From: Kribbella sp. CA-293567
Lineage (GTDB): Bacteria > Actinomycetota > Actinomycetes > Propionibacteriales > Kribbellaceae
Length of the DNA: 64,000 nucleotides
Assembly: GCF_027627575.1 (NCBI RefSeq)
Contig: NZ_CP114065.1
Span: forward strand, 2,914,001-2,978,000
Direction: 5' to 3'
Shown here: positions 35,066 to 53,838 of the stretch, one piece after another
Numbering within the stretch: the first letter of the stretch is position 1
Layout of the letters: each line of letters starts with the position of its first letter
The notes under the pieces: model-generated
The model's input: only the letters and a program-made list of their open reading frames with translations
Databases searched by the model: none
Told to the model about the DNA's origin: nothing
Translations under genes and position numbers: made by a program

Positions 35066-36814
35066 TTGTCCACGGTTCCGGAATTGTTCGAGTCGACAGT
35101 TGCCCGATTCCCCGAGGCGCCGGCGGTGATCTTCGGCGACAGCAGTGCGAGTTACGCCGAGCTGAACGCGCGGGCGAACCAGCTGGCCAGACGGTTCGTC
35201 GCCCTGGGCATCGGGCCCGACTCGCTGGTGGCGGTGGCCGTTCCGCGCTCGGATCAGCTGATCACGGTGCTGCTCGCCGTGCTCAAGGCCGGCGGCGCCT
35301 ATCTCCCGCTTGACCCGACCTATCCTGCCGATCGGCTCGCGTACATGCTCGCTGACGCCGGTCCGGCACTGCTGGTCAGGACGAGCGAGGTACCGGGCTT
35401 GGGCGACGAGCCGGCGGAGTACGTCGTCGACCAGCCGGAGCTGCAGGCGGAGTGTCTGCGCGAAGCCGCCGATGATCTGACCGACGCCGACCGGTTGGCT
35501 CCGCTGCTCGCGTCCCATCTGATGTACGTGATCTACACCTCCGGCTCCACCGGTACGCCGAAGGGCGTCGCGGTGAGCCACGCAGGCACGGCAGCCATGA
35601 TCGCCACTCATGCCGAGCGGATCGCCCCAGGTCCCGGCGATCGCGTCCTGCAGTGGGCCTCGATCAGCTTCGACGCGGCGTTCTGGGACATCACGCTCGC
35701 GCTGCTGTCGGGAGCGGCCCTGGTGATGGCCTCGGCCGATGACGTCCTGCCCGGCGATCCTCTGCGGGACACGCTGCTCAAGCACGAGATCACGCACGCG
35801 ACGCTGCCGCCGGTGGCTCTGAGCGTCACCGACGCCGAGGGAGTTCTGATCGGTGGCACGGTGATGTCGACCGGTGATGCCTGTACGCCGACCCTGGTCC
35901 GCAAGTGGGCGCCCGGGCGCCGGTTGTTCAACGGCTACGGCCCGACCGAGGTGACCGTCGGCTCGACCCTCAGCGGCCCGGTGGACCCTGCCGACGACGA
36001 GATCACGATCGGTTCGGCCTGGACCGAGGAAACGGTGCAGGTGCTCGACGACCGACTGCAGGTGGTCGACGGTGACGCGGAAGGCGAGTTGTACCTGTCC
36101 GGACCGGGCGTGGCCCGTGGTTATCTCAATCGCCCCGGGATCACCGCCACTCGCTTCGTGGCGGACCCGCAGGGCGAGCCCGGAAGCCGGATGTACCGCT
36201 CGGGCGACCGCGGATCTCGTCGGGCTGACGGGGAGTTGCTGTTCGCCGGTCGCGCCGACGCTCAGGTGAAGGTCCGTGGTTTCCGGGTCGAGCTGGGGGA
36301 GGTCGAAGCGGCTCTGGCCGGCCACCCGGCGGTCGAACTCGCCGTCGCCGCGGTGGAAGGCGACCTGGCCGATGCCCGCGTCGTCGCCTATGTGACGACC
36401 TCGCCAGGGGAGCAGATCACCGCGCTCGAGCTGCGGCGGCATGTGGGCCGGTCGTTGCCGGACCACATGGTGCCGTCGACGGTCACGCTGCTCGACCACC
36501 TCCCGACCACGTCCAACGGCAAGATCGACAGGACGGCGTTGCGGAGCCGAGCCGCCGAACCCGTTGCTCAGCAGCACGGCTGGCAGGAAGGCACGCCGTA
36601 CGACGAGGTGCTCTGCGCGATCGTCGCCGAACTGCTCGACCTGCCGGTGGTGACGGCCGACCAGAACTTCTTCGACATCGGCGGACACTCGGTGATGGCG
36701 ACGAAGCTGGCCGGCCGGATCAGGCAGGACCTCGGGATCAAGGTTCCGATGCGGTCGCTGTTCGAGGCGACCAGCATCGCGGAGCTGGCGCTGGTGGTCG
36801 AGAAGGCCGCCTAG
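35066..36814 (+). CDS. A-T didomain NRPS, predicted to load tryptophan
   Basis: A 582-residue protein with one adenylation domain (residues ~1-490) and one carrier domain (phosphopantetheine Ser542 in DIGGHSVMA). Core motifs are [21 protein letters not shown] and SGDRGSRRADGELLFAGR. I read the binding-pocket code as DAWTMTGVG, a mostly aromatic-type pocket compatible with tryptophan. By analogy with TioK/Ecm13, it would hold Trp as a thioester for beta-hydroxylation by the P450. The start is TTG 35066, with AAGGAG six bases upstream. Its 3' end converges with the P450 gene. Confidence 0.88.
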   Translation: MSTVPELFESTVARFPEAPAVIFGDSSASYAELNARANQLARRFVALGIGPDSLVAVAVPRSDQLITVLLAVLKAGGAYLPLDPTYPADRLAYMLADAGPALLVRTSEVPGLGDEPAEYVVDQPELQAECLREAADDLTDADRLAPLLASHLMYVIYTSGSTGTPKGVAVSHAGTAAMIATHAERIAPGPGDRVLQWASISFDAAFWDITLALLSGAALVMASADDVLPGDPLRDTLLKHEITHATLPPVALSVTDAEGVLIGGTVMSTGDACTPTLVRKWAPGRRLFNGYGPTEVTVGSTLSGPVDPADDEITIGSAWTEETVQVLDDRLQVVDGDAEGELYLSGPGVARGYLNRPGITATRFVADPQGEPGSRMYRSGDRGSRRADGELLFAGRADAQVKVRGFRVELGEVEAALAGHPAVELAVAAVEGDLADARVVAYVTTSPGEQITALELRRHVGRSLPDHMVPSTVTLLDHLPTTSNGKIDRTALRSRAAEPVAQQHGWQEGTPYDEVLCAIVAELLDLPVVTADQNFFDIGGHSVMATKLAGRIRQDLGIKVPMRSLFEATSIAELALVVEKAA

Positions 36815-36847
36815 ATCAGGCGGCCGGCGGCCAGGCTGACGGCCTGC

Positions 36848-38044
36848 TCACCGGAAGACGGTGGGCAGGCTGCTGTAGCCGAAGAGGAAGTTCGAGTAGA
36901 TCCGCGGCGGCGTACCGGCCAGCTCGATCGACTGGACCGAGTCCGCGAGGGCGGCCAGCAGCGCCCGGAGTTCGGCCCGGCCCAGGAACGCACCGACACA
37001 GAAGTGCGGGCCGTGGCCGAAGGTCAGGTGCTTGTTGGGTTGCCTGCCCAGGTCGAAGGTCCGCGGATCGGCGAAGACCGTCTCGTCGTCGTTGGCCGAG
37101 GTGTTCCACAGCGTCACGATGTCGCCGGCCCGGATCGGCTGACCCGCGATCTCCAGGTCGGCGAGCGCGGTCCGGGCGAAGTGCATGGCCGGCGTGACCC
37201 AGCGCAGGACCTCCTCGACGGCGCCGTCGAGCGAGACGGCGCCGGCCCGCAGCGCGGCCCATTGGCCGGGATTCTCGGCGAGTGCCTTGACCGCGCCGAT
37301 CGCCGACATCCGCGACGACTCGTCACCGCCGAGGATCAGGCTGTAGCAGTTGAGCGCGACCTCTTCGTCGCTGAGCAGTTCACCGCCGACCTGGGTGGTC
37401 GCGATCATCGTGATCACGTCGTCGCCGGGGTTGTCCCGCCGGTACTTCGCGAGGTCCATGAAGTAGGCGACGATGTCGTTGCGGGCGATCAGCGAGTCGA
37501 GCTCGTCGGCCTCCTCGGAGTCGGCCGACAGCGCGAGCTTGTTCCACTTGAGCAGCTCCGCGCGGTCACCGTCGGGGATCGAGAGCAGATCGCAGATGGT
37601 GGTCATCGGGATGTGTTCGGCCACCTCGGTGGCGAAGTCGAACGATCCGAGCTCGACCACGTCGGCGACCAGTCGGCGGGTGCGCTGCTCGACCCGTTCG
37701 ACCACCGGCCCGAGCACCCTCGGGGAGAAGGCGCGCAACATCAGGTTCCGCAACTGCTGGTGCCGTGGGCGATCGGTGACGGCGAGCATCTTCCCGCTGG
37801 CCGAGTCGTTGCCGTGCAGCAGGACGTCGAGCACGGTGCCGCGGGCGGAGCTCAGTTGCTTGGCGTTGCCGTACGCGGACTGGATGTCGGAGAACCGGGT
37901 GACGACCCAGAAGCCGGGGAGTTCACCGGGGGAGTCGTGCCAGTACACGGGATGCTCCGGCCGCACCTGCTGCCAGTACTCACGGGCTTCGTGCCGGACG
38001 AAGGTCGCCGGATCCGTGAGATCGAGAAACTCGACGGGACTCAT
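36848..38044 (-). CDS. Cytochrome P450, predicted Trp-thioester beta-hydroxylase
   Basis: A 398-residue soluble P450. The heme loop is LTFGHGPHFCVGAFLGRAEL with Cys349 as ligand, the ExxR helix includes EVLRW, and the oxygen-activation helix reads LILGGDESSR, with Ser-Ser where Thr-Thr is usual. It resembles P450s that hydroxylate the beta carbon of an aminoacyl thioester (TioI, Ecm12, NikQ types). ATG 38044 follows AAGGAG at six bases; a longer frame upstream is unsupported. It is divergent from the thioesterase gene. A ferredoxin partner is not encoded nearby. Confidence 0.9.
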   Translation of the reverse strand: MSPVEFLDLTDPATFVRHEAREYWQQVRPEHPVYWHDSPGELPGFWVVTRFSDIQSAYGNAKQLSSARGTVLDVLLHGNDSASGKMLAVTDRPRHQQLRNLMLRAFSPRVLGPVVERVEQRTRRLVADVVELGSFDFATEVAEHIPMTTICDLLSIPDGDRAELLKWNKLALSADSEEADELDSLIARNDIVAYFMDLAKYRRDNPGDDVITMIATTQVGGELLSDEEVALNCYSLILGGDESSRMSAIGAVKALAENPGQWAALRAGAVSLDGAVEEVLRWVTPAMHFARTALADLEIAGQPIRAGDIVTLWNTSANDDETVFADPRTFDLGRQPNKHLTFGHGPHFCVGAFLGRAELRALLAALADSVQSIELAGTPPRIYSNFLFGYSSLPTVFR

Positions 38045-38235
38045 CTGCGACTCCTTCGGCCGAACCATGGATGCGAGTGGCAACGACAGCCTGGCAAGCA
38101 GTCCCGGCCGGTCCGGGGTCTCTTGCGTAGTTCTTTCACCGGATGACTGAGAGCCGAAAGATTCTGGCCCCGGCCGTCCGGGGAGGTGCAACGCTCGAAC
38201 TTCGATGGACAGGTGCCGAGCGCGAGGTGGAGGTC

Positions 38236-39009
38236 ATGGCCCGTACCGGAGGTCGTAGCTGGTTGCGGCGGTCACACGTTGTCGCGAGACCGGCCGTGCG
38301 GCTGGTCTGCTTTCCCCATGCCGGCGGTTCGGCGGCGAGCTATGCCGGCTTCGCAGGTGAACTGCCCGCGCGGGCCGAACTCGCCGTCGCGCAGTACCCA
38401 GGACGTGGTGACAGATTCGTCGAACCGGCCGTCGAGGACGTACGACGGATGGCAGCGCAGGTGAGTGCGGAACTGCTGACACTCGAGCCGACGGCGACGG
38501 TGTTGTTCGGCCACAGCCTGGGTGCGTTGGTGGCCTACGAGACCGCGCTCGTCCTGCAGCGCAGCGGAGTACGACCGGAGCGGCTTGTGGTCTCCGCCTC
38601 GCCGCCGCCGCGCCTGGCCGGTGGTGGGGACACTCATCTGCGGGACGACGACGAGCTCTGGTCGATCGTCTGCGGCTTCGGTGGAGTCGAACCCGAGATC
38701 GCCGCCGATGCCGACCTTCGCAGCATCCTGTTGCCGACCCTGCGCTCCGACGTACGGGCCAACGAGTTGTACGAGCCACCGGCCCAGCCGATCGCGCTCG
38801 ACTGCCCGGTGGTCTGTTACCACGGCATCGGCGACCCTTTGGTCGACGAGGCGCAGTTGGCCGAGTGGGGTGAGGTCAGCACCGGCTCGTTCTCCGTACG
38901 CCGTCGCGCAGGCGGGCACTTCCACGTCTTCCACGAAGTCGGTGAGCTGATCGAAGACATCTTCGCCGACGTACCGATCGACGCGCTGCGGCGCCGGGCG
39001 GTGTCATGA
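38236..39009 (+). CDS. Type II thioesterase (TioQ/Ecm2-like)
   Basis: A 257-residue alpha/beta hydrolase of the type II thioesterase group. It begins with the typical RLVCFPHAGGSAASYAGFAG block and continues YPGRGDRF. The nucleophile elbow is FGHSLGALVAYE with Ser94, and the catalytic His lies in GGHFHVFHEVGELIE. In the 3-hydroxyquinaldate pathway a thioesterase of this type frees beta-hydroxytryptophan from the didomain carrier; editing of stalled NRPS modules is a second possible role. ATG 38236 is chosen over an upstream ATG at 38143 because the family start falls there and GAGGTGGAGG precedes it. It overlaps the reductase gene (ATGA). Confidence 0.88.
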   Translation: MARTGGRSWLRRSHVVARPAVRLVCFPHAGGSAASYAGFAGELPARAELAVAQYPGRGDRFVEPAVEDVRRMAAQVSAELLTLEPTATVLFGHSLGALVAYETALVLQRSGVRPERLVVSASPPPRLAGGGDTHLRDDDELWSIVCGFGGVEPEIAADADLRSILLPTLRSDVRANELYEPPAQPIALDCPVVCYHGIGDPLVDEAQLAEWGEVSTGSFSVRRRAGGHFHVFHEVGELIEDIFADVPIDALRRRAVS

Positions 39010-39752
39010 GCCTCTCCGGTCGCTCCGTCATCGTCACCGGCGCCGGTTCGGGGATCGGCAGGGCCATTGCCGAGCACCTGGCCGGTGCGGGCGCGCTGGT
39101 CACGATCGCCGGCCGCCGGGAGGCCGCCCTCAAGGAGACCGCCGCCGGGATCGACGCGGAGGTCGCGGTCGTCGCCGCGGACGTCGGTGCGGACGGCAGC
39201 AGTGACGAGATCGTTGCCGCGGCCGTCGAACAGTTCGGCCGGGTGGACGGTCTGGTCAACAACGCGGGGCTGGCCCGCTTCGGCCGGATCGAGGAGGTCG
39301 ACGCGGCGGACCTGGAGGCGATGTGGGCAGTGAACGTCCGCGGCCCCGCGCAGCTGATCCGGTCGGCGTTGCCGTACCTGAGGGCGGAGAACGGCTCGGT
39401 CGTCAACGTCTCCTCGGTGGCCGGTGCGCTGTCGATGCCCGGCCGCTCCTTCTACGGCGCCAGCAAGGCCGCGCTGAACAGTCTCACCCGTTCGCTGGCC
39501 CGCGAGCTCGCGCCGGACGTGCGGATCAACGCCATCCTGCCGGGCCCGGTGGACACCCCCATGTGGCAGGACCTGGGCCTGACCGCGGAGCAGACCGTCG
39601 CCTTGCACGAGAACCTGCTCGCCGGTACGCCGATGGGCCGGTTCGGCGAAGGCGACGAGGTCGCGCGCTGGGTGGCCTGTCTGCTGGATCCGGACTTCGC
39701 CGGCTGGATCACCGGGGTGCTGCTCCCGGTGGACGGCGGTCGCACCACGTAG
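39006..39752 (+). CDS. Short-chain dehydrogenase/reductase of the chromophore pathway
   Basis: A 248-residue classical SDR: cofactor loop VTGAGSGIGRAIAE, NNAG motif in GLVNNAGLARFG, and catalytic Ser-Tyr-Lys with Tyr150 and Lys154 in YGASKAALNS. It overlaps the thioesterase gene by four bases and precedes the aminotransferase. Transamination of beta-hydroxykynurenine would give a 3,4-dioxygenated quinoline acid, while 3-hydroxyquinaldate has no 4-oxygen. A ketone reduction followed by loss of water would solve this, so C4 reduction is the likely job. That role is inference. Confidence 0.88.
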   Translation: MSLSGRSVIVTGAGSGIGRAIAEHLAGAGALVTIAGRREAALKETAAGIDAEVAVVAADVGADGSSDEIVAAAVEQFGRVDGLVNNAGLARFGRIEEVDAADLEAMWAVNVRGPAQLIRSALPYLRAENGSVVNVSSVAGALSMPGRSFYGASKAALNSLTRSLARELAPDVRINAILPGPVDTPMWQDLGLTAEQTVALHENLLAGTPMGRFGEGDEVARWVACLLDPDFAGWITGVLLPVDGGRTT

Positions 39753-39830
39753 ACCGCCCGAAGGACAGAGCAGCAACAGCTCGACCCGAGAAGTGACCGC
39801 GAAGCTGACCACGAGTTGGGGACCGAAGCG

Positions 39831-41060
39831 ATGAGCCATCCACCTGTTGCCACAGCCATTCCGTCGTCGTCGCTGCACGAGATCTTCCGTGCCGCCGATG
39901 CCCGTGAACTGATCACCGGAACGCCGGTGACCAGGCTTCACGTCGGGGAGCCGTACTTCACTCCGCCGGCCGAGGTCGCGGAGGCGATCGCCGAGGCCCA
40001 GCGAGCCGGCCGGACGTCGTACACGGATGTCGAGGGGCTGCCGGAGCTACGACGGCTGCTGGCCGCGAAGCTGGAGCTGGAGAACGGCATCGACACCCCG
40101 ATCTCGCGGATCTTCGTCACCCCGGGCTCCTGCCAGGGGCTGCAGGCGTTGCTGCTCTCGATGGCCGAGCCGGGGACCGAGATCCTGCTTCCTGATCTGC
40201 ACTGGCCGATCCACGTGCAGCAGAGTCTGCTGGCCGGTCTGCGTCCGGTGTTCTACTCACTGGACGACAGGTTCTTCCCTGACCTGGACTCGATCGCCGA
40301 AGTTTCGGGGGCGAACACCCGCATCCTGCTGGTGAACTCACCGGCCAACCCGACCGGTGCGGTGCTCGAGGCCGACCGGCTCGCCGGGCTGCTCGCACTG
40401 GCCCGGGAGCGTGGCTGGCAGGTGATCAGCGACGAGGCGTACGAGCACTTCGTGTACGAGGGCAACCACCTTTCGCTGGCGGCGAGCGAACGCGACCTGC
40501 CCGCGGAGCAGCGAATCGTGCACAGCGTCTTCACCTTCTCGAAGAGTCTGGCGATGACCGGCTACCGGCTGGGCTATGTCGTGACGGCGAACGACGCGGC
40601 CGCTGCCGGGATCAGGGTGGTGCAGGAGGCCGGCATCATCGCGCCGCCGACACCGGTCCAGTACGGCGGCATCGCGGCGCTCCGGATGCCCGAGGCGGCA
40701 GAGGTGAACCGGAAGCTGGTGCAGCAGAACCGGGATACCGTGCTGCCCGCCTTGCGGGACGCCGGTCTGCTGCGCGAGCTGCCGTCCGGGGGCTGGTACG
40801 CGATGCTGGACATCAGCCGCACAGGGCTCGGCGCCGAGGCGTTCTCGGCGCAGTTGCTGGAGGAGCGGGGGGTCGCCGTCGTACCGGGTTCCGGTTTCGG
40901 GCTGCGCCCGCGACTCGACGACCGGGGCGCGCTGGTGGCGATGGACACCGACCCCGCGGCGGACAAGTTGGTGCGGATCGCCTTCTGCGTGGATCCAGAG
41001 GTGCTGAGGTCCGGCGTGGACTCGTTGCTTGCCTTTGTCAACGACCGGAACGTGCGGTAG
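39831..41060 (+). CDS. PLP aminotransferase (TioG-like), predicted beta-hydroxykynurenine aminotransferase
   Basis: A 409-residue fold-type I aminotransferase. Key blocks are VTRLHVGEPYFTPPAEVAEA, YTDVEGLPELRRLLA, VNSPANPTGAVLE, SDEAYEHFVYEG, the PLP lysine Lys238 in FTFSKSLAMTGYRLGY, and VRIAFC near the C-terminus with the carboxylate-binding Arg. It fits class I aspartate/kynurenine-type enzymes. In the 3HQA pathway it converts beta-hydroxykynurenine to an alpha-keto acid that cyclises on the aniline nitrogen. ATG 39831 has GGGGA 8 bases upstream. Only 4 bases separate it from the dioxygenase gene. Confidence 0.9.
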   Translation: MSHPPVATAIPSSSLHEIFRAADARELITGTPVTRLHVGEPYFTPPAEVAEAIAEAQRAGRTSYTDVEGLPELRRLLAAKLELENGIDTPISRIFVTPGSCQGLQALLLSMAEPGTEILLPDLHWPIHVQQSLLAGLRPVFYSLDDRFFPDLDSIAEVSGANTRILLVNSPANPTGAVLEADRLAGLLALARERGWQVISDEAYEHFVYEGNHLSLAASERDLPAEQRIVHSVFTFSKSLAMTGYRLGYVVTANDAAAAGIRVVQEAGIIAPPTPVQYGGIAALRMPEAAEVNRKLVQQNRDTVLPALRDAGLLRELPSGGWYAMLDISRTGLGAEAFSAQLLEERGVAVVPGSGFGLRPRLDDRGALVAMDTDPAADKLVRIAFCVDPEVLRSGVDSLLAFVNDRNVR

Positions 41061-41064
41061 CGCC

Positions 41065-41784
41065 ATGAATGGCCTCACGTACGCCGGCTATCTCCAGCTC
41101 GACAAGCTGCTGTCCATGCAGGAGCCCCGCACGTCCGACACGGCCGAGCGCGAGGTGGTGCTGGCCGAGCACTTCTTCATCGTCGCGCACCAGGCCTCGG
41201 AGATCTGGCTGAAGCAGATCCTGGCGGACCTGCTCGCGGCGACCGACGCCCTGCGTCCCGACTACGGCAACTCCGACGCCGACCTGAGCGTGGAGTACCT
41301 CGACCGGGTCGGCCGGCTCCTGGGTCTTCTGCACGACCAGCTGGTGGCGCTGGAGAAGATGCCGCTGCGGCACTTCGCGGAGTTTCGTCCCTACCTCGGC
41401 ACCGCGAGCGGCGCGCAGTCCCAGCAGTTCCACCAGCTGGACGACCTGCTGGGCAACGACGAACGTCCGGAGGGACTGTACGCGGCGTTCGAGGCCTACA
41501 CGGTGGCCCAGGGGATGTCGATCGGCTCGGTCTGCCGGCTGGGTTCGAGTGCCGGCGTCCTGCACCGGGTCGCCGAGGGGCTGATCGATGTCGGCAACGG
41601 GTTCTGGCGCTGGAAGATCGCCCACCTGACGATGATCTCCGCGATGCTCGGCGAGCGCCCGGGTACGGCGGGGAGCTCGGGGGCCGGCTACATCGCGAGC
41701 CGGATCCGGCTGCCGTTCCCGCAACTGCGCCGGCTGCGCGGCGAGGTACACGAAGCGCTGGTTCCCACCGGTACGCCCAACTGA
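41065..41784 (+). CDS. Tryptophan 2,3-dioxygenase (TioF/Ecm11-like)
   Basis: A 239-residue heme dioxygenase of the tryptophan 2,3-dioxygenase family. The N-terminal block LTYAGYLQLDKLLSMQEPR is followed by LAEHFFIVAHQASEIWLKQI, the usual heme-pocket helix, and later SAQSQQFHQLDDLLGN-type and LIDVGNGFWRWKIAHL segments. It opens the indole ring to give an N-formylkynurenine; here the expected substrate is beta-hydroxytryptophan. It is slightly short for the family. No formamidase gene is in the window, so a housekeeping one would be needed. It is the last gene of the thioesterase-reductase-aminotransferase-dioxygenase operon. Confidence 0.9.
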   Translation: MNGLTYAGYLQLDKLLSMQEPRTSDTAEREVVLAEHFFIVAHQASEIWLKQILADLLAATDALRPDYGNSDADLSVEYLDRVGRLLGLLHDQLVALEKMPLRHFAEFRPYLGTASGAQSQQFHQLDDLLGNDERPEGLYAAFEAYTVAQGMSIGSVCRLGSSAGVLHRVAEGLIDVGNGFWRWKIAHLTMISAMLGERPGTAGSSGAGYIASRIRLPFPQLRRLRGEVHEALVPTGTPN

Positions 41785-41813
41785 GCTGTGACGGGATGGC
41801 CGGTAAAGCCCTG

Positions 41814-41847
41814 AGGGGACCATGGCGGTCAGGAGCCATGGTCCCCT
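41814..41847. terminator. Bidirectional hairpin terminator
   Basis: AGGGGACCATGG (41814-41825) pairs perfectly with CCATGGTCCCCT (41836-41847) over a 10-base loop. It lies between the convergent dioxygenase and regulator genes. Confidence 0.85.
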
Positions 41848-41858
41848 GTCGGTTGGTG

Positions 41859-42377
41859 CTACGCCTCGGGCGCTTCCAGCATGTAGCCCTGGCCCCAGGC
41901 CGTTCTGATCGCGAGGTTCACGTCGCCGAGCCGGCGGCGCAACCTCATGATGTGCAGGTCGAGCGAGTTCCGGCTCGGTGCCGGGGACGACTCGTTCAGT
42001 CGCTCGGTCAGTTCGTCGCGGGAGACGACCTCACCGAACCGCTCGACGAACAGTTCCATCAGTTTGATCTGCGCCGACGAGATGGTGACCAGTTGGTCGT
42101 CGAAGTACAGCGTGCCGACCGAGTCCAGCCGGGGAACGCGCGAGCCGTACACCCGATTGAACAACGCCTCTACCCGGGCGTCGAGGTCGGGCCGCGAGAT
42201 GGGTGGGCGGACCCAGTCCTCCCGCGGATCACTGCAGACCGGCGGTTCGACTCCTGCCTCGACGACCAGCAGACACGGGATCCCTTCGTCTTTGCAAAGC
42301 GACCTCGCCTCCTCTTCCACCGGCCATCGGACGAGTTTCACCGCGCTTTTGGAGTAGTTGGGCAAAAGGTCCCCCAA
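41859..42377 (-). CDS. OmpR-type winged-helix regulator of the peptide cluster
   Basis: A protein of up to 172 residues. The C-terminal ~100 residues are an OmpR/PhoB-type winged helix (LVTISSAQIKLMELFVERFG, EVVSRDELTERLNE, NSLDLHIMRLRRRLGD, IRTAWGQGYMLEAP). The N-terminal ~65 residues are short and lack receiver-domain aspartates, so this is not a standard response regulator. The start is uncertain: TTG 42377, TTG 42365 (with GGGGGA upstream) or GTG 42341. It is divergent from the NRPS operon and faces the palindrome-rich region, which makes it the best candidate for the pathway regulator. Confidence 0.8.
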   Translation of the reverse strand: MGDLLPNYSKSAVKLVRWPVEEEARSLCKDEGIPCLLVVEAGVEPPVCSDPREDWVRPPISRPDLDARVEALFNRVYGSRVPRLDSVGTLYFDDQLVTISSAQIKLMELFVERFGEVVSRDELTERLNESSPAPSRNSLDLHIMRLRRRLGDVNLAIRTAWGQGYMLEAPEA

Positions 42378-42438
42378 AGTTCAACGATACGGATGTATTT
42401 CAGGGCGGTCCGTACTTGAAGTGGGTCCACTCGAACGA

Positions 42439-42449
42439 GTGCAGAATGC
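42439..42449 (+). repeat. GTGCAGAATGC direct repeat, copy 1 (copy 2 at 42817-42827)
   Basis: The 11-base word occurs twice in the region, at 42439-42449 and 42817-42827, each time next to a TCAAAT element. In copy 1 it lies 4 bases left of the tandem operators; in copy 2 it overlaps the right end of the 14-bp palindrome. Confidence 0.75.
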
Positions 42450-42453
42450 TCAC

Positions 42454-42492
42454 TTCAAATGATTGACTCCGAGATGTTCAAATGTTTGACTC
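42454..42492 (+). promoter_or_regulatory. Tandem candidate operators TTCAAATG(A/T)TTGACTC
   Basis: Two 16-bp copies at 42454-42469 and 42477-42492 differ at one base and start 23 bases apart. Each contains a palindrome: TCAAATGATTGA (near perfect) and TCAAATGTTTGA (perfect TCAAA/TTTGA arms). Tandem sites about two helical turns apart suit cooperative binding by a dimeric winged-helix protein such as the adjacent OmpR-type regulator. Confidence 0.6.
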
Positions 42493-42803
42493 AATGCTGT
42501 ACACGATGCGCCCGCGATTTGCCGACACAGAAGTGTCATGGCACGTCCGGGTCCCCCAGACCCGGGGCTGCGAGCGTGATCGCCCTGCCTCAGCAGGCTG
42601 TGCAGCGCCGTCAAACGGTTCTGACCGTGACTATCCTCCTTCCCCAGTGCACTTCTCTCGGCCGACGTCGTCCACCATACGTCGTCGGCCAACTACCGTC
42701 CGCCGTCAATGCCGGACGGGACGATCATGCCGCATTTGCCCGGGAAAGACCCACTCAGCGCGCGTCGGAAGCGTCACAGCTTCCTTTCCGGCCGAAGGAA
42801 GTG

Positions 42804-42817
42804 CATTTGATCAAATG
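42804..42817 (+). promoter_or_regulatory. Perfect 14-bp palindrome CATTTGATCAAATG
   Basis: The palindrome is made of the same TCAAAT half-site as the tandem elements upstream. It lies 114 bases before the NRPS start and 39 bases before the weak TTGACC box. Confidence 0.6.
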
Positions 42818-42930
42818 TGCAGAATGCAGTTTCTGGCGCAGGTCTGTCAGCCAGGTTGACCGGTACAGCTGCCGTTACAACACTCGGGATGCCAGGCAAT
42901 TCGTCGGTGCACGGAGGAGGAGACACGTCC

Positions 42931-53834
<10,904 letters not shown>

Positions 53835-53838
<4 letters not shown>

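Larger units (their letters stand above)
42378..42930. other. 553-bp divergent regulatory region
   Basis: The gap between the regulator and the NRPS operon holds no convincing gene, although the NRPS frame is open back to 42817 and a plus-strand shadow frame crosses it. It is less GC-rich than its surroundings and contains the repeats listed separately. A TTGACC at 42856-42861 followed by TACAAC could be promoter boxes for the NRPS operon, but the spacing is poor. Confidence 0.6.
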
